DNA of 64,000 bases, taken from Microbacterium testaceum. GTDB taxonomy: Bacteria > Actinomycetota > Actinomycetes > Actinomycetales > Microbacteriaceae. Location of the stretch: assembly GCF_001476285.1 (NCBI RefSeq), contig NZ_LDRU01000031.1, positions 1 to 64,000 on the forward strand, given 5' to 3'. Below the pieces are notes generated by a model, which saw only the letters and a program-made list of their open reading frames with translations, was not told the DNA's origin and ran no database searches. Numbering within the stretch: position 1 is the stretch's first letter; every line of letters starts with the position of its first letter. A program made the translations under genes and the position numbers. Of this stretch, positions 45,806 through 54,193 are shown piece by piece.

Positions 45806-46351
45806 TCAGGCCGTGCGTGCGGCGCGACGCGCGGCGAGTTCGTCGACCGCGTCGGCGGATGCGGCCTCGAAGTCGACGAGCGTCGACTCGACCTCGCGCA
45901 GGACCTTGCCGACGGCGATGCCGAAGACACCCTGGCCGCGGCTCACGAGGTCGATGACCTCGTCGTTGGAGGTGCACAGGTACACCGAGGCGCCGTCGCT
46001 CATCAGTGTCGTTCCGGCGAGGTCGCGGATACCCGCGGCGCGGAGCTGGTCGACGGCCGTACGGATCTGCTGGAGCGAGATGCCGGTGTCGAGGAGGCGC
46101 TTGACGAGCTTGAGCACGAGGATGTCGCGGAAGCCGTAGAGACGCTGCGATCCGGAACCGCTCGCTCCGCGGACGGTGGGGACCACGAGTTCGGTGCGAG
46201 CCCAGTAATCGAGCTGACGGTACGTGATGCCGGCGGCGCGTGCGGCCACCGCTCCGCGGTAGCCGGTGTCGTCGTCCATCTCGGGCAGACCGTCGGTGAA
46301 GAGGAGCTCGGTGGCGAACCGGGGTTCACCGACTGTGTCGCCAGCGGTCAT
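45806..46351 (-). CDS. MerR-family regulator (Rv1830-like)
   Basis: A 181-residue regulator with an N-terminal winged helix-turn-helix: GYRGAVAARAAGITYRQLDY, then WARTELVVPTVRGASGSGSQ and RLYGFRDILVLKLVKRLLDTG, the standard MerR recognition and wing. An effector-like C-terminal domain contains VYLCTSNDEVIDLVSRGQGVFGI-type sequence. No Cys cluster for metal is present. The block GarA, FtsR-like MerR, this MerR matches Rv1827, Rv1828, Rv1830 of M. tuberculosis, without the Rv1829 nuclease between. Start: ATG 46351 has GAGGAGGG 8 nt upstream. Target genes unknown. Confidence 0.9.
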   Translation of the reverse strand: MTAGDTVGEPRFATELLFTDGLPEMDDDTGYRGAVAARAAGITYRQLDYWARTELVVPTVRGASGSGSQRLYGFRDILVLKLVKRLLDTGISLQQIRTAVDQLRAAGIRDLAGTTLMSDGASVYLCTSNDEVIDLVSRGQGVFGIAVGKVLREVESTLVDFEAASADAVDELAARRAARTA

Positions 46352-46447
46352 GCTCGCGTCCCTCCTCATCGGCTCGATATCCCCACGCTAGATCAGCCAT
46401 GCGCCCGCGGCAATGACATCCGGTCGGAGCGCTTCGGCGTGTCGCGC

Positions 46448-47134
46448 TCAGGACAGCATCCGGTCGATGGCGTCGCGCACGAAGAGGCTTCGCACCTCGT
46501 CGAGACGCGCGGCGAGTTCGGGCGCGAGTTCGCTCGCCCGGGCCCGGGATGCCGCATCTGGGCGTCGCAGGAGCGCGGACAGCGCGGACTCGACCAGGGC
46601 GGCCTCGCGCTCGGCGCTCTGGCGGAGAGAGCGCACGTGGCGCGGCTCGATGCCGTGACGGTCGAGCGCGACGAGCGTGCGCAGGAGCGAGACCGTCTGC
46701 TCGGGATACGACTCGGCGGCCGTGATCACGCCGGTGCTGATCGCGTCGTTGAGAAGCTGCGGGCCGGCTCCGGTCGTGGCGAGGAGCTCGTCACGGCGAT
46801 AGCGACGGGGCGTCGCGGTCATCGACGGCATCGACGTCGGCGGAGCCGGGTTTCGCCCGGCGTCGAGATCGGCCAGGTAGTCGCGGATAACCGCGAGCGG
46901 GAGGTAGTGGTCGCGCTGGAGCGTCAGCGCCATGCGAAGCCGCTCGAGGTCGGCCGCGGAGAACTTGCGATAGCCCGACTCGGTCCGCGTCGGCGACACG
47001 ATGCCCTGCACCTCGAGGAAGCGAAGCTTGCTCGAGGTGAGCGCGGGGAAGTCCGGCGTGAGGCGCGCCAGCACCTGGCCGATGCTCAGCAGCCCCGAGG
47101 CCGCCGGACGACCGCGGGCGGGGGCTGCCGCCAT
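46448..47134 (-). CDS. ftsR: MerR-family regulator FtsR
   Basis: A 228-residue MerR-like regulator, ortholog of C. glutamicum FtsR and M. tuberculosis Rv1828. HTH region: LLSIGQVLARLTPDFPALTS, SKLRFLEVQGIVSPTRTESG, YRKFSAADLERLRMALTLQR, with a longer first wing than classical MerR. The C-terminal half (RYRRDELLATTGAGPQLLND onward) is the family's effector domain. In C. glutamicum FtsR activates ftsZ transcription; here ftsZ is 32 kb away in the same window and has an operator-like palindrome. Its ATG overlaps the garA stop by one base (TGATG), so the genes form an operon. Confidence 0.9.
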   Translation of the reverse strand: MAAAPARGRPAASGLLSIGQVLARLTPDFPALTSSKLRFLEVQGIVSPTRTESGYRKFSAADLERLRMALTLQRDHYLPLAVIRDYLADLDAGRNPAPPTSMPSMTATPRRYRRDELLATTGAGPQLLNDAISTGVITAAESYPEQTVSLLRTLVALDRHGIEPRHVRSLRQSAEREAALVESALSALLRRPDAASRARASELAPELAARLDEVRSLFVRDAIDRMLS

Positions 47135-47628
47135 CAGTTGTCTGCCGGCGGCAGATCGACGGGCGAGACGAAGAAGTTGAGACGGAACTTGCCGATGCGC
47201 ACCTCGGCACCGTTGGCGAGCACCGAGCGGTCGACGCGCTCACCGTTGACGTAGCTGCCGTTCAGCGACCGCTGGTCGACGATCTCGAACGAGGTGCCCG
47301 AACGCGTGATCTCGGCGTGACGGCGCGAGACCGTGACGTCGTCGAAGAAGATGTCGGCCTCGGGGTGACGCCCGACCGTCGTGACGTCGGTGTCGAGCAG
47401 GTAGCGCGCACCGGTCGTCGGACCCGAGCGGACGATGAGGAGGGCGACGCGCGACGGCAGGGCGTCGATCGCCTCCAGTTCGGCCTCGTTGAGGTCGGCA
47501 CCGAAGGGGACGAAGGACAGATCGGCGTCGTGGCCGAACGTCTGCGTCGTGTCGTGCGACCGCTCCGACGCGGGGGCGTCGGCCGCGCGACGGATGTCGT
47601 CGCGCTCGAATCTGCGTGTCTCGTCCAC
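47134..47628 (-). CDS. garA: FHA-domain regulator GarA/OdhI
   Basis: A 164-residue forkhead-associated protein that, when unphosphorylated, inhibits 2-oxoglutarate dehydrogenase and tunes glutamate metabolism; kinases phosphorylate the N-terminal TT motif to switch it off. Here the motif is HDTTQTF (Thr27-Thr28), equivalent to ETTSVF. The FHA domain (residues about 75-150) has VGRHPEADIFFDD, VSRRHAEI and RSLNGSYVNGERV, all phosphothreonine-binding hallmarks. Start: GTG 47628 with AAGGAG 5 nt upstream, rather than codons further upstream that give non-conserved sequence. Its partner's E3 subunit gene (lpd) is 1 kb away. Confidence 0.93.
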   Translation of the reverse strand: MDETRRFERDDIRRAADAPASERSHDTTQTFGHDADLSFVPFGADLNEAELEAIDALPSRVALLIVRSGPTTGARYLLDTDVTTVGRHPEADIFFDDVTVSRRHAEITRSGTSFEIVDQRSLNGSYVNGERVDRSVLANGAEVRIGKFRLNFFVSPVDLPPADN

Positions 47629-47778
47629 GGCTTCTCCTTCTTCTTCACCATCACCGATCGATCCGACGTGAACGGTCGAACCGACCTCGCGCGGTCGTGG
47701 TGGGGGCTTCGTCTGTGCTGTTGTCTCGACGCCGAGCATCGCTGTTCGGGTTGCGCCGATCGCCCGACGGGACACTCG

Positions 47779-47808
47779 AACCTACCGATCACACGTCCGC
47801 CGTGTCGA
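47779..47808 (-). promoter_or_regulatory. Likely garA promoter
   Basis: On the minus strand TCGACA (47808-47803) and TAGGTT (47784-47779) are spaced by 18 bp. The 5' UTR to GTG 47628 would be about 145 nt. Confidence 0.45.
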
Positions 47809-47973
47809 GTCCGTTGCCCCGCTCCACCCTGACGCACCGTGGAACGATGCGCATCGAGGCGAAGCGTGGACAGTCGAACAACACCAATTCTTTCACCTCG
47901 CCGACCTCTCGTCGTCCCCCTCACCTCCTTCGCGTCCGGGGAACGCGCTCGAGCCCCGTGCCTTCTCTGTCGT

Positions 47974-47979
47974 TAGGGT
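47974..47979 (+). promoter_or_regulatory. -10 box TAGGGT, leaderless copC gene
   Basis: TAGGGT, then CGAAGG, then GTG 47986. Confidence 0.5.
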
Positions 47980-47985
47980 CGAAGG

Positions 47986-48633
47986 GTGACTTCCTCCGCA
48001 CCCCGCCGTCGCGTGTCCGCCTTCGTCGCGAGCCTGCTGGTCGCTCTCGTCGCCCTTCTCGTGCTCCCAGCGAGCCCCGCGTTCGCGCACGACGAACTGG
48101 TGTCGACGGACCCGCCCGCTGACGCGGTGCTCGACGCACTTCCGGAACAGATCACGTTCACCTACAGCGCAGACATCCTCACCGAGCAGGGCACGGCCGT
48201 CGTCGAGGTCACCGACGCCACCGGCGCCTCGCTCACGGAGGGGACGCCGGTCGTCTCGGGCACCGACGTGACGCAGACGCTGGCGGGCTCGGCATCCGGT
48301 GCCGTCACCGTGAAGTGGCGCGTCGTCTCGAGCGACGGCCACCCGATCGACGGCACCTTCTCGTTCACCGTGAACGCGGCGACCCCGACACCGACGGCGA
48401 CCGCGTCGACGCCCACCGCGACCCCGACCGCACCGGCGACCACGACCCCGACGGCGACGACCCCGGATGCCACGGCGACACCGTCCGAGACCGCCTCGAG
48501 CGCGTCTCCCCTGCCGTGGATCCTCCTCGTGGTGGCGCTCGTGATCGTCGCCGGAGCGATCGTGTGGCTCTTCGTCGCGAGGGGGCGGAGCGGGTCGTCG
48601 GGAGGCGGTTCCACGGGCACCGCCGGACGATAG
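47986..48633 (+). CDS. Exported CopC-domain copper-binding protein
   Basis: A 215-residue protein with a signal peptide (VASLLVALVALLVLPASPAFA) cleaved before HDELVSTDPP. The mature N-terminal His, together with the later SSDGHPIDGTFSF, forms the Cu(II) site known in CopC. The beta-sandwich CopC domain spans residues about 36-130 (EQITFTYSADILTEQGTAVV). A Thr/Pro/Ala-rich stretch (TPTPTATASTPTAT...) and a C-terminal membrane helix (LPWILLVVALVIVAGAIVWL) anchor it to the outer face. No CopD partner is adjacent. Ten bases separate it from lpd. Confidence 0.9.
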   Translation: MTSSAPRRRVSAFVASLLVALVALLVLPASPAFAHDELVSTDPPADAVLDALPEQITFTYSADILTEQGTAVVEVTDATGASLTEGTPVVSGTDVTQTLAGSASGAVTVKWRVVSSDGHPIDGTFSFTVNAATPTPTATASTPTATPTAPATTTPTATTPDATATPSETASSASPLPWILLVVALVIVAGAIVWLFVARGRSGSSGGGSTGTAGR

Positions 48634-48642
48634 GATTTCCTC

Positions 48643-50040
48643 ATGCCTCATTACGATCTGGTCATTCTTGGTGCGGGTCCCGGCGGGTACGTGGCTGCAG
48701 TGCGCGGAGCGCAGCTCGGCCTGTCGGTCGCGATCGTCGAAGAGAAGTACTGGGGCGGTGTCTGCCTCAACGTGGGCTGCATCCCCTCGAAGGCGCTGCT
48801 GCGCAACGCCGACCTCGCGCACACCTTCCACGCCAAGGCCGACCTGTTCGGCATCTCGGGCGACGTGCACTTCGACTTCGGCAAGGCGTTCGACCGTTCC
48901 CGGTCGGTGGCGGCCGGCCACGTCAAGGGCATCCACTACCTGATGAAGAAGAACAAGGTCACCGAGCACGAGGGCCGCGGATACTTCGCCGACGACCACA
49001 CGCTCGATGTGACCCTGACCGACGGCTCCAAGGAGCAGGTCACCTTCGACAACGTCATCATCGCCACGGGTTCTACCGTCCGCCTCCTTCCCGGCGTCAC
49101 CCTGAGCGAGAACGTCGTGACCTACGAGGAGCAGATCCTCAACCGCGAGCTCCCCTCCTCGATCGTCATCGTCGGTGCCGGCGCGATCGGCATGGAGTTC
49201 GCCTACGTCATGACGAACTACGGCGTGAAGGTCACGATCATCGAGTTCCTCGACCGCGCCCTGCCCAACGAGGACGCCGAGGTCTCGAAGGAGATCCAGA
49301 AGCAGTACAAGGGCTACGGCGTCGACATCCTCACCTCGACCAAGGTCGAGTCGGTCACCGACCACGGCGACAAGGTCACCGTCGCGTACACCGCGAAGGA
49401 CGGCTCGCAGGGCTCGATCGACGCCGACCGCGTGCTCATGTCGATCGGTTTCGCCCCCAAGGTCGAGGGCTTCGGCCTCGAGAACACCGGTGTGAAGCTC
49501 ACCGAGCGCGGCGCGATCGACATCGACGACCACATGCGCACGAACGTGCCGCACATCTACTCGATCGGCGACGTCACCGCGAAGCTGCAGCTCGCCCACG
49601 TGGCCGAAGCGCAGGGCGTCGTGGCCGCGGAGACCATCGCGGGCGCTGAGACCCAGACCCTCGGCGACTACCGCAACATGCCGCGCGCCACCTTCTGCAA
49701 CCCGCAGGTCGCCTCGTTCGGCCTCACGGAGCAGCAAGCGCGCGACGCCGGCCACGACATCAAGGTCGCGAAGTTCCCCTTCTCGGCCAACGGCAAGGCG
49801 AACGGCCTCGGCGAGCCCGTGGGCTTCGTCAAGCTCATCGCCGACGCCGAGACGCTCGAGCTCATCGGCGGCCACCTGATCGGTCCGGATGTCTCCGAGC
49901 TCCTGCCCGAGCTGACCCTCGCGCAGAAGTGGGACCTCACCGCTCTCGAGGCGGCCCGCAACGTGCACACCCACCCGACACTGTCGGAGGGTCTGCAGGA
50001 GGCGTTCCACGGCCTCGTGGGGCACATGATCAACCTCTGA
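48643..50040 (+). CDS. lpd: Dihydrolipoyl dehydrogenase (E3)
   Basis: The 465-residue FAD/NAD disulfide oxidoreductase serving pyruvate and 2-oxoglutarate dehydrogenase complexes. FAD loop [20 protein letters not shown], redox-active disulfide [19 protein letters not shown] loop [18 protein letters not shown], second FAD motif [17 protein letters not shown], and interface-domain His-Glu motif [17 protein letters not shown]. The start ATG lies 10 bases after copC; an own promoter could sit in the copC end. GarA, which controls the 2-oxoglutarate dehydrogenase complex, is nearby. Confidence 0.97.
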   Translation: MPHYDLVILGAGPGGYVAAVRGAQLGLSVAIVEEKYWGGVCLNVGCIPSKALLRNADLAHTFHAKADLFGISGDVHFDFGKAFDRSRSVAAGHVKGIHYLMKKNKVTEHEGRGYFADDHTLDVTLTDGSKEQVTFDNVIIATGSTVRLLPGVTLSENVVTYEEQILNRELPSSIVIVGAGAIGMEFAYVMTNYGVKVTIIEFLDRALPNEDAEVSKEIQKQYKGYGVDILTSTKVESVTDHGDKVTVAYTAKDGSQGSIDADRVLMSIGFAPKVEGFGLENTGVKLTERGAIDIDDHMRTNVPHIYSIGDVTAKLQLAHVAEAQGVVAAETIAGAETQTLGDYRNMPRATFCNPQVASFGLTEQQARDAGHDIKVAKFPFSANGKANGLGEPVGFVKLIADAETLELIGGHLIGPDVSELLPELTLAQKWDLTALEAARNVHTHPTLSEGLQEAFHGLVGHMINL

Positions 50041-50050
50041 TCGCCGACAC

Positions 50051-50090
50051 GAAAAGGCCCGCCCGGTTCTCCCGGCGGGCCTTTTCGTTT
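50051..50090. terminator. Strong bidirectional terminator after lpd
   Basis: AAAAGGCCCGCC pairs perfectly with GGCGGGCCTTTT around a 10-base loop, followed by CGTTTTCG on the plus strand. It serves convergent lpd and the CYTH gene. Confidence 0.88.
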
Positions 50091-50118
50091 TCGTTGCCCC
50101 GGATGGGGGCTCGGGTTC

Positions 50119-50763
50119 TCAGTGGCCGAGCGTGCGGGCCAGTTTGGACCCGGATGCCGCGGGGCGACCGCCCGCGGCGAACACCGCCGCGTCGACCGCG
50201 GCGAAGAACCCCGCGCGGGCCTCGTCATCGGCGGGACCGGCGGGGCCGAGCTCGACCTCCCACTCACGCCACGCGGATTCGACGCCACGACGCTCGTCCG
50301 TCGCGCGGACGCGATCGTCGACGAATTCGGCGACCTCTCCCCCGTCGGCGTCGAGGAGCGCATACGCCGTGCGGTGATTCCGCACCCGCGCGAGCGGCGT
50401 GAACGGCGGCGCGGCGATCGAGGCGACGGCATCCTGAACCGCCGGAGGCACGACCGGCTCGGCGTCGGGATCGACGTCGGCCTCGAGGGGCCACTGCGTC
50501 TCGGTGCGCCCCCCGGCCTGCGCGGGACCCTTCACGTGCCACCCGGCGTCGGGACCACCGAAACGGCGGCGCACCGCGACGCCTGCGCGAGCGAGGTCGG
50601 CCGCGGGGGTGTCGAGGTACCGCGCGTCGAGATCACGCGGCTCGGGCTCGCCGACGCGCACGACGCCGGGAAGCGCCGACCAGTCGGGAAGCGGTGTGGT
50701 CTCGTCGACGTCGTACTTCGACTCGACCTCGACGCTCGAGGCCCCGTGGGAGCCTGCGCTCAA
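50119..50763 (-). CDS. CYTH-domain triphosphate-binding protein
   Basis: A 214-residue protein of the CYTH/triphosphate tunnel fold. The N-terminal VEVESKYDV is the ExExK signature, followed by RYLDTPAADLARAGVAVRRR, WHVKGPAQAGGRTETQWPL and WREWEVELGP, whose charged residues line the tunnel. Members hydrolyse inorganic or thiamine triphosphate, or make cAMP; the activity here cannot be assigned. No CHAD domain is attached. Start: TTG 50763 overlaps the stop of the 75-residue gene (TTGA), and no other start suits the ExExK motif. Confidence 0.88.
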   Translation of the reverse strand: MSAGSHGASSVEVESKYDVDETTPLPDWSALPGVVRVGEPEPRDLDARYLDTPAADLARAGVAVRRRFGGPDAGWHVKGPAQAGGRTETQWPLEADVDPDAEPVVPPAVQDAVASIAAPPFTPLARVRNHRTAYALLDADGGEVAEFVDDRVRATDERRGVESAWREWEVELGPAGPADDEARAGFFAAVDAAVFAAGGRPAASGSKLARTLGH

Positions 50764-50987
50764 TCGTCGCGCCCGTCGACGTCGGGGTTGATGTCTTCGG
50801 TCTCTTCGACGAAGGCGAAGACGGCCTGGGTCGGGCCGTCGGACTCGCCCGTGTGCTCGAGGCCGCCCTCGCGGCGGTAGACCAGCTGACCCTCGCTGTA
50901 GGGCATGATCAGCGTGTCGTCGGACTCGTTCTCGAGCGGGAGCACCTGCCCGTCGAGCGGGCCCCCGGTCAGTCGTGCAATAGCCAT
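50760..50987 (-). CDS. Small conserved acidic protein of unknown function
   Basis: A 75-residue protein beginning MAIARLTGGPLDGQVLPLEN, followed by a stretch predicted as beta strands (DTLIMPYSEGQLVYRREGGL) and an acidic C-terminus (FAFVEETEDINPDVDGRDD). I recall similar small proteins in actinobacteria but no function. It shares a TTGA overlap with the CYTH gene, so both proteins are coupled. ATG 50987 lies 6 nt after TACGCT, indicating a leaderless mRNA. Confidence 0.75.
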   Translation of the reverse strand: MAIARLTGGPLDGQVLPLENESDDTLIMPYSEGQLVYRREGGLEHTGESDGPTQAVFAFVEETEDINPDVDGRDD

Positions 50988-50993
50988 ATCGTC

Positions 50994-50999
50994 AGCGTA
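50994..50999 (-). promoter_or_regulatory. -10 box TACGCT, leaderless 75-residue gene
   Basis: TACGCT on the minus strand, GACGAT, then ATG 50987. Confidence 0.55.
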
Positions 51000-51042
51000 G
51001 ACCGCCCCTCCGACACCGCCGGGCGCCTTGACAGGGCTGGCC

Positions 51043-51048
51043 TAGAAT
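51043..51048 (+). promoter_or_regulatory. -10 box TAGAAT, leaderless amidotransferase gene
   Basis: TAGAAT ends 7 nt before GTG 51056, divergent from the 75-residue gene promoter. Confidence 0.6.
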
Positions 51049-51055
51049 CGCTCGG

Positions 51056-51811
51056 GTGACGACGACGGACCTGCCCGGGGAGCGACCGTTCGTCTTGCTC
51101 GCCACCCGCGCCGAAGACCGCCCGGCCGACGAGGAGTACGCCCTCTTCCTGCGCTACACCGGCCTCCCACCCGAGCGGCTGCTCCGTGTGCGGCTGGAGC
51201 GCGACGCCATGCCGGACCTCGACCTCGATGAGGTCTCGGGCATCCTCGTCGGCGGCAGCCCGTTCAACGCGTCGGACCCTCTCGAGAAGAAGTCCGCGGT
51301 CCAACGTCGGGTCGAGGCCGAGATGGGCGCGCTCGTCGACGACGTGGTCGCGCGCGACCTCCCCTTCCTGGGCGCGTGCTACGGCGTCGGGACGCTGGGA
51401 ACCTACCTGGATGCCGAGATCGACGGCACCTTCTCGGAGCCGATCAGCGTGGTCGACGTGACCTTGACCGATGCCGGTCGCGCGGATCCCCTCGCCGTCG
51501 GGATGCCCCGCACCTTCGCGGCGTTCGTCGGCCACAAGGAGGCGATCACGACGCTGCCGCCGCGAGCGACCCTGCTGGCGTCGTCACCGACGTGCCCGGT
51601 GCAGATGTTCCGGGTGGGCGAGAACGTCTACGCGACGCAGTTCCACCCCGAGCTCGACGTCGACGGGATCGTCACGCGCATCCACGCGTACGCGGCGTTC
51701 GGATACTTCGCCGCCGACGAGCTGGACCTCACGCTCGCGGCGGTGCGGCGTGCTCCCGTCCACGCTCCCTCGCGCCTGCTCCGCACGTTCGTGGAGCGGT
51801 ACGCGCGCTGA
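51056..51811 (+). CDS. Class I glutamine amidotransferase-like protein
   Basis: A 251-residue stand-alone GATase1 protein related to the amidase domain of GMP synthase. SGILVGGSPFNASDP, the nucleophile elbow LGACYGVGTLGTYL with catalytic Cys, FVGHKEAITTLPPRA, and the His-Glu pair in YATQFHPELD are all present, so it should hydrolyse glutamine or a gamma-glutamyl compound. Its acceptor partner is unknown; it is not in an operon with a synthetase. Homologues are often annotated as GMP synthase-like or glutamine amidotransferase. Start GTG, leaderless. Confidence 0.88.
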   Translation: MTTTDLPGERPFVLLATRAEDRPADEEYALFLRYTGLPPERLLRVRLERDAMPDLDLDEVSGILVGGSPFNASDPLEKKSAVQRRVEAEMGALVDDVVARDLPFLGACYGVGTLGTYLDAEIDGTFSEPISVVDVTLTDAGRADPLAVGMPRTFAAFVGHKEAITTLPPRATLLASSPTCPVQMFRVGENVYATQFHPELDVDGIVTRIHAYAAFGYFAADELDLTLAAVRRAPVHAPSRLLRTFVERYAR

Positions 51812-51859
51812 GGTCGCGTCCCCGGCGCGCGGGAGGTCGTCTCGTCGTGGCGCGTGACG

Positions 51860-52573
51860 TCAGGCGCGCGTGCGGGGATCCTCCCGGACCACCTCGATCG
51901 CGGCTGTCACGGCGGGGTGCGCGCGCCGCAGGTAGGGCTCGAGTCCGAGGTCGACGAGGTGCACGCGCCCGGCGAGCCCGGGCCCGCGCCCGCGCACGAG
52001 GCCGGCCTTCAGGGCACCGAACGTGACCGTGACATCGGCGGGGAGGACGATGGCATCCGCGGTCCCGTCGTCGGGGTCGAGGCCGCTCGGCACGTCGACG
52101 GCGACGACGCGCGGCCGGTCGGGAAGCGCCAGGAGGCGCTCGACGAGGGCACGGGCGCTCCCCCGGAGCCGACGGTCGGCGAGGCGTCCGATGCCGAGGA
52201 TGCCGTCGAGGACGAGGGCGTACTCATCCACGTGGGTGGAGGCCTCCGACACGGAGACGACGCGTGCACCCGCGGCCACCGCCGCGTCGAGGGCTTCGCG
52301 GTGGACGCGGTCGCGGACGAGGACGACGTCGACGCGGTCGGCCACGGCGACCAGATCGGCGGCGGCGAACAGCGCATCGCCCCCGTTGTCTCCCGCGCCG
52401 GCGAGAACGAGGACCGCACCCGGGGCGACGCGGAGCTCGGCGATCGCGACGTCGGCGAGAGCCCGAGCCGCCCAGCGCATGAGGGGACGCCCCTCGGCCA
52501 GAAGCGGGGCCTCGGCGGCACGGACGGCGTCGGCGGTGTAGGCCGCGACCCGCGCGGCAGCGGACTCAGCCAC
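51860..52573 (-). CDS. nnrE: NAD(P)H-hydrate epimerase (YjeF N-terminal domain only)
   Basis: A 237-residue repair protein that epimerises damaged NAD(P)H hydrate. YAADAVRAAE-type N-terminus (AAYTADAVRAAEAPLL), the dinucleotide loop VLVLAGAGDNGGDALFAAAD, LVLDGILGIGR with the catalytic Asp, and VDVPSGLDPDDG are seen. The C-terminal dehydratase (NnrD) domain found in fused YjeF proteins is absent and not in this window. Start: GTG 52573 overlaps the end of the yihY gene, so they are co-transcribed. Confidence 0.87.
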   Translation of the reverse strand: MAESAAARVAAYTADAVRAAEAPLLAEGRPLMRWAARALADVAIAELRVAPGAVLVLAGAGDNGGDALFAAADLVAVADRVDVVLVRDRVHREALDAAVAAGARVVSVSEASTHVDEYALVLDGILGIGRLADRRLRGSARALVERLLALPDRPRVVAVDVPSGLDPDDGTADAIVLPADVTVTFGALKAGLVRGRGPGLAGRVHLVDLGLEPYLRRAHPAVTAAIEVVREDPRTRA

Positions 52574-53630
52574 GGGATGCCGCCCGCTCGGCGTCGTCCT
52601 CACGATCCGCCGCGGCGGGGTCGTTCTTCGCGAGCGTCTCGCGCTCCTTGGCTTCCGCCTCGCGGGCGGCCTCCAGCTCGCCCGTGGCGGCCCGCACCGC
52701 TTTCTCGGCACGGCGGACGCGGAACTGGATCAACGTGGTCGCGCCGTACTTCGCGCGCACCCGGTCGTGGTCTTCTTCGGTCGCGACCGTGATCCAGGCT
52801 CCGGCGATGAGGATGACCTGGCTCGACAGGTTGAGCCACAGCAGCAGCGCGATGAGCGACGCGAACGTGGTCAGCAGCGGGTTGTTGCCCGCCCCGCCGA
52901 CGAACAGGCCCGACAGCTGCTGCAGCACGACCAGGCCGACACCTCCGAGCAGCGCACCGCGCCACAGCGTGCGGCGACGGGTCTTCACGCCCGACAGCGC
53001 AGCGAACGCGACCGCCACCGCGGCGGTGTCGAGCGCCAGGACGACGATCGTCGAGAGCGCCCACGTCAGCACGGCGGTGACCCACGAGTCCGCGGAGATG
53101 CCGAGGAGACCGCGCACGAAGGTGAGACCGGCCGTCGCGAGGAACGTCACGAGGGCGGCCCCCACGAGCGCGATACCGATGCCGACGGCGACGGCGAGAT
53201 TGCGCACGATGACGAGGACGGGGAGCGTGTCGTCGGTGGTCACTCCCGCGATCTGGCGGAGGGCCGTCCGCAGGGAGCCGATCGCACCGATCGCCGCGCC
53301 GAGCAGACCGACCGTCGCGATCACGCCCGCGATGGTGAACTCCGTCGGCGCTTTGATCTCGCTGACGTCGAGCAGCCCGTCGGTGCCGACCAGCCCGGGC
53401 ACGACGTTGTTCACCGACCGCTCGAGCGCGGCGAGGCCCTCGGGGTTGCCCGAAAGCCAGACCGCGGCGGCGGAGAAGCCGAGCAGCACCGCGGCGAACA
53501 GGCTGAAGAGGGTCCGGTAGGTGACGCTGTCGGCGAGCGTGGGCCCCCGCGCGCCCGAGTAGACGAGGAAGGCGCGCACGAGGCGGAGCGACAGAGCCCA
53601 CGCGGTGACGCGACGGATGAGGTCGGCCAT
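52566..53630 (-). CDS. YihY/BrkB-family inner membrane protein
   Basis: A 354-residue polytopic protein with about six helices: YRTLFSLFAAVLLGFSAAAV, FTIAGVIATVGLLGAAIGAI, LAVAVGIGIALVGAALVTFL, VLTWALSTIVVLALDTAAVA, GALLGGVGLVVLQQL and FASLIALLLWLNLSSQVILI. The family was once annotated as ribonuclease BN, wrongly; function unknown. A charged coiled tail (EKAVRAATGELEAAREAEAK) follows. Start: ATG 53630, 6 nt after TACGCT, leaderless. Confidence 0.88.
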   Translation of the reverse strand: MADLIRRVTAWALSLRLVRAFLVYSGARGPTLADSVTYRTLFSLFAAVLLGFSAAAVWLSGNPEGLAALERSVNNVVPGLVGTDGLLDVSEIKAPTEFTIAGVIATVGLLGAAIGAIGSLRTALRQIAGVTTDDTLPVLVIVRNLAVAVGIGIALVGAALVTFLATAGLTFVRGLLGISADSWVTAVLTWALSTIVVLALDTAAVAVAFAALSGVKTRRRTLWRGALLGGVGLVVLQQLSGLFVGGAGNNPLLTTFASLIALLLWLNLSSQVILIAGAWITVATEEDHDRVRAKYGATTLIQFRVRRAEKAVRAATGELEAAREAEAKERETLAKNDPAAADREDDAERAASRG

Positions 53631-53636
53631 GGCCTC

Positions 53637-53642
53637 AGCGTA
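53637..53642 (-). promoter_or_regulatory. -10 box TACGCT, leaderless yihY-like gene
   Basis: TACGCT on the minus strand, GAGGCC, then the ATG at 53630. Confidence 0.55.
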
Positions 53643-53726
53643 TCGAGGCGAACCACCCTGCTCATCGGGGGTTGACCGCCGCGCCCGGCGCCGACAGAAC
53701 TCGCTCCGGCCCGCCGATCGTCGCCG

Positions 53727-54185
53727 TCACGGCCCCGTGATCACCCGCCACCACGCGCCGAACAGCAGGAACGGCCCGAACGCGATCGACCCGCCTCGCG
53801 CCCCGGCGAGCAGGACGCCCGCGGCACCGATCCCGCCCGCGAGGAAGGCGAGCGCGATTCCGGATGCCACGGCCTCGAGGCCCTGCCACCCGAGCACCGC
53901 CCCGCAGAGGGCCGCCAGCTTGACGTCTCCCCCGCCGAACGCCGCCGGCCGCGCGAGGTGCACCGCGAGACACCCCGCGAATGCGCTGAGGGTTCCGGCC
54001 GCGATCCCCGCGAGCCGACCGGGCTCGCCGATCGCGAACGCGGCGCCGCCCAGCAACACCACCACCGCGGCGCCGCCCGGCACCAGGATCGCGTCGGGGA
54101 GGCGTCGGGTCTGTACGTCGACCATCGCGAGCACCACGCTGAGACCCGCGAACACCGACAGAGCGGCAGCCAGAGGCCATGGCAT
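53727..54185 (-). CDS. A24 prepilin-peptidase-like membrane protease
   Basis: A 152-residue polytopic protein matching the catalytic half of type IV prepilin peptidase. The two active-site Asp regions are MVDVQTRRLPDAI and FGGGDVKLAALCGAVLG (GxGD-type). The N-terminal methyltransferase domain of full PilD is missing, as in archaeal and actinobacterial minimal TadV/CpaA enzymes. Tad or pilin genes are not visible in the window, so its substrate must be elsewhere. ATG 54185 begins the first helix. It lies 8 bases after the DUF1905 stop. Confidence 0.85.
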   Translation of the reverse strand: MPWPLAAALSVFAGLSVVLAMVDVQTRRLPDAILVPGGAAVVVLLGGAAFAIGEPGRLAGIAAGTLSAFAGCLAVHLARPAAFGGGDVKLAALCGAVLGWQGLEAVASGIALAFLAGGIGAAGVLLAGARGGSIAFGPFLLFGAWWRVITGP

Positions 54186-54193
54186 CCGGGGCC

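Larger units (their letters stand above)
47629..47985. other. Divergent control region of garA and copC
   Basis: 357 bases without a gene. The left 145 bases would be the garA 5' UTR if the promoter at 47779-47808 is right. The right part carries the copC -10 box. A short A+T-richer patch lies near 47876-47900. I saw no riboswitch-like fold by eye. Confidence 0.5.

Noticed and set aside
47629..47775. Longer GarA start (163-209 codons upstream open frame)
   Set aside because: The added residues are not GarA-like, and the GTG at 47628 has AAGGAG at ideal spacing.
51028..51033. TTGACA as the -35 of the amidotransferase gene
   Set aside because: Only 9 bp separate it from the TAGAAT box, too short for a sigma-70-type promoter. 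The -10 box alone is kept.
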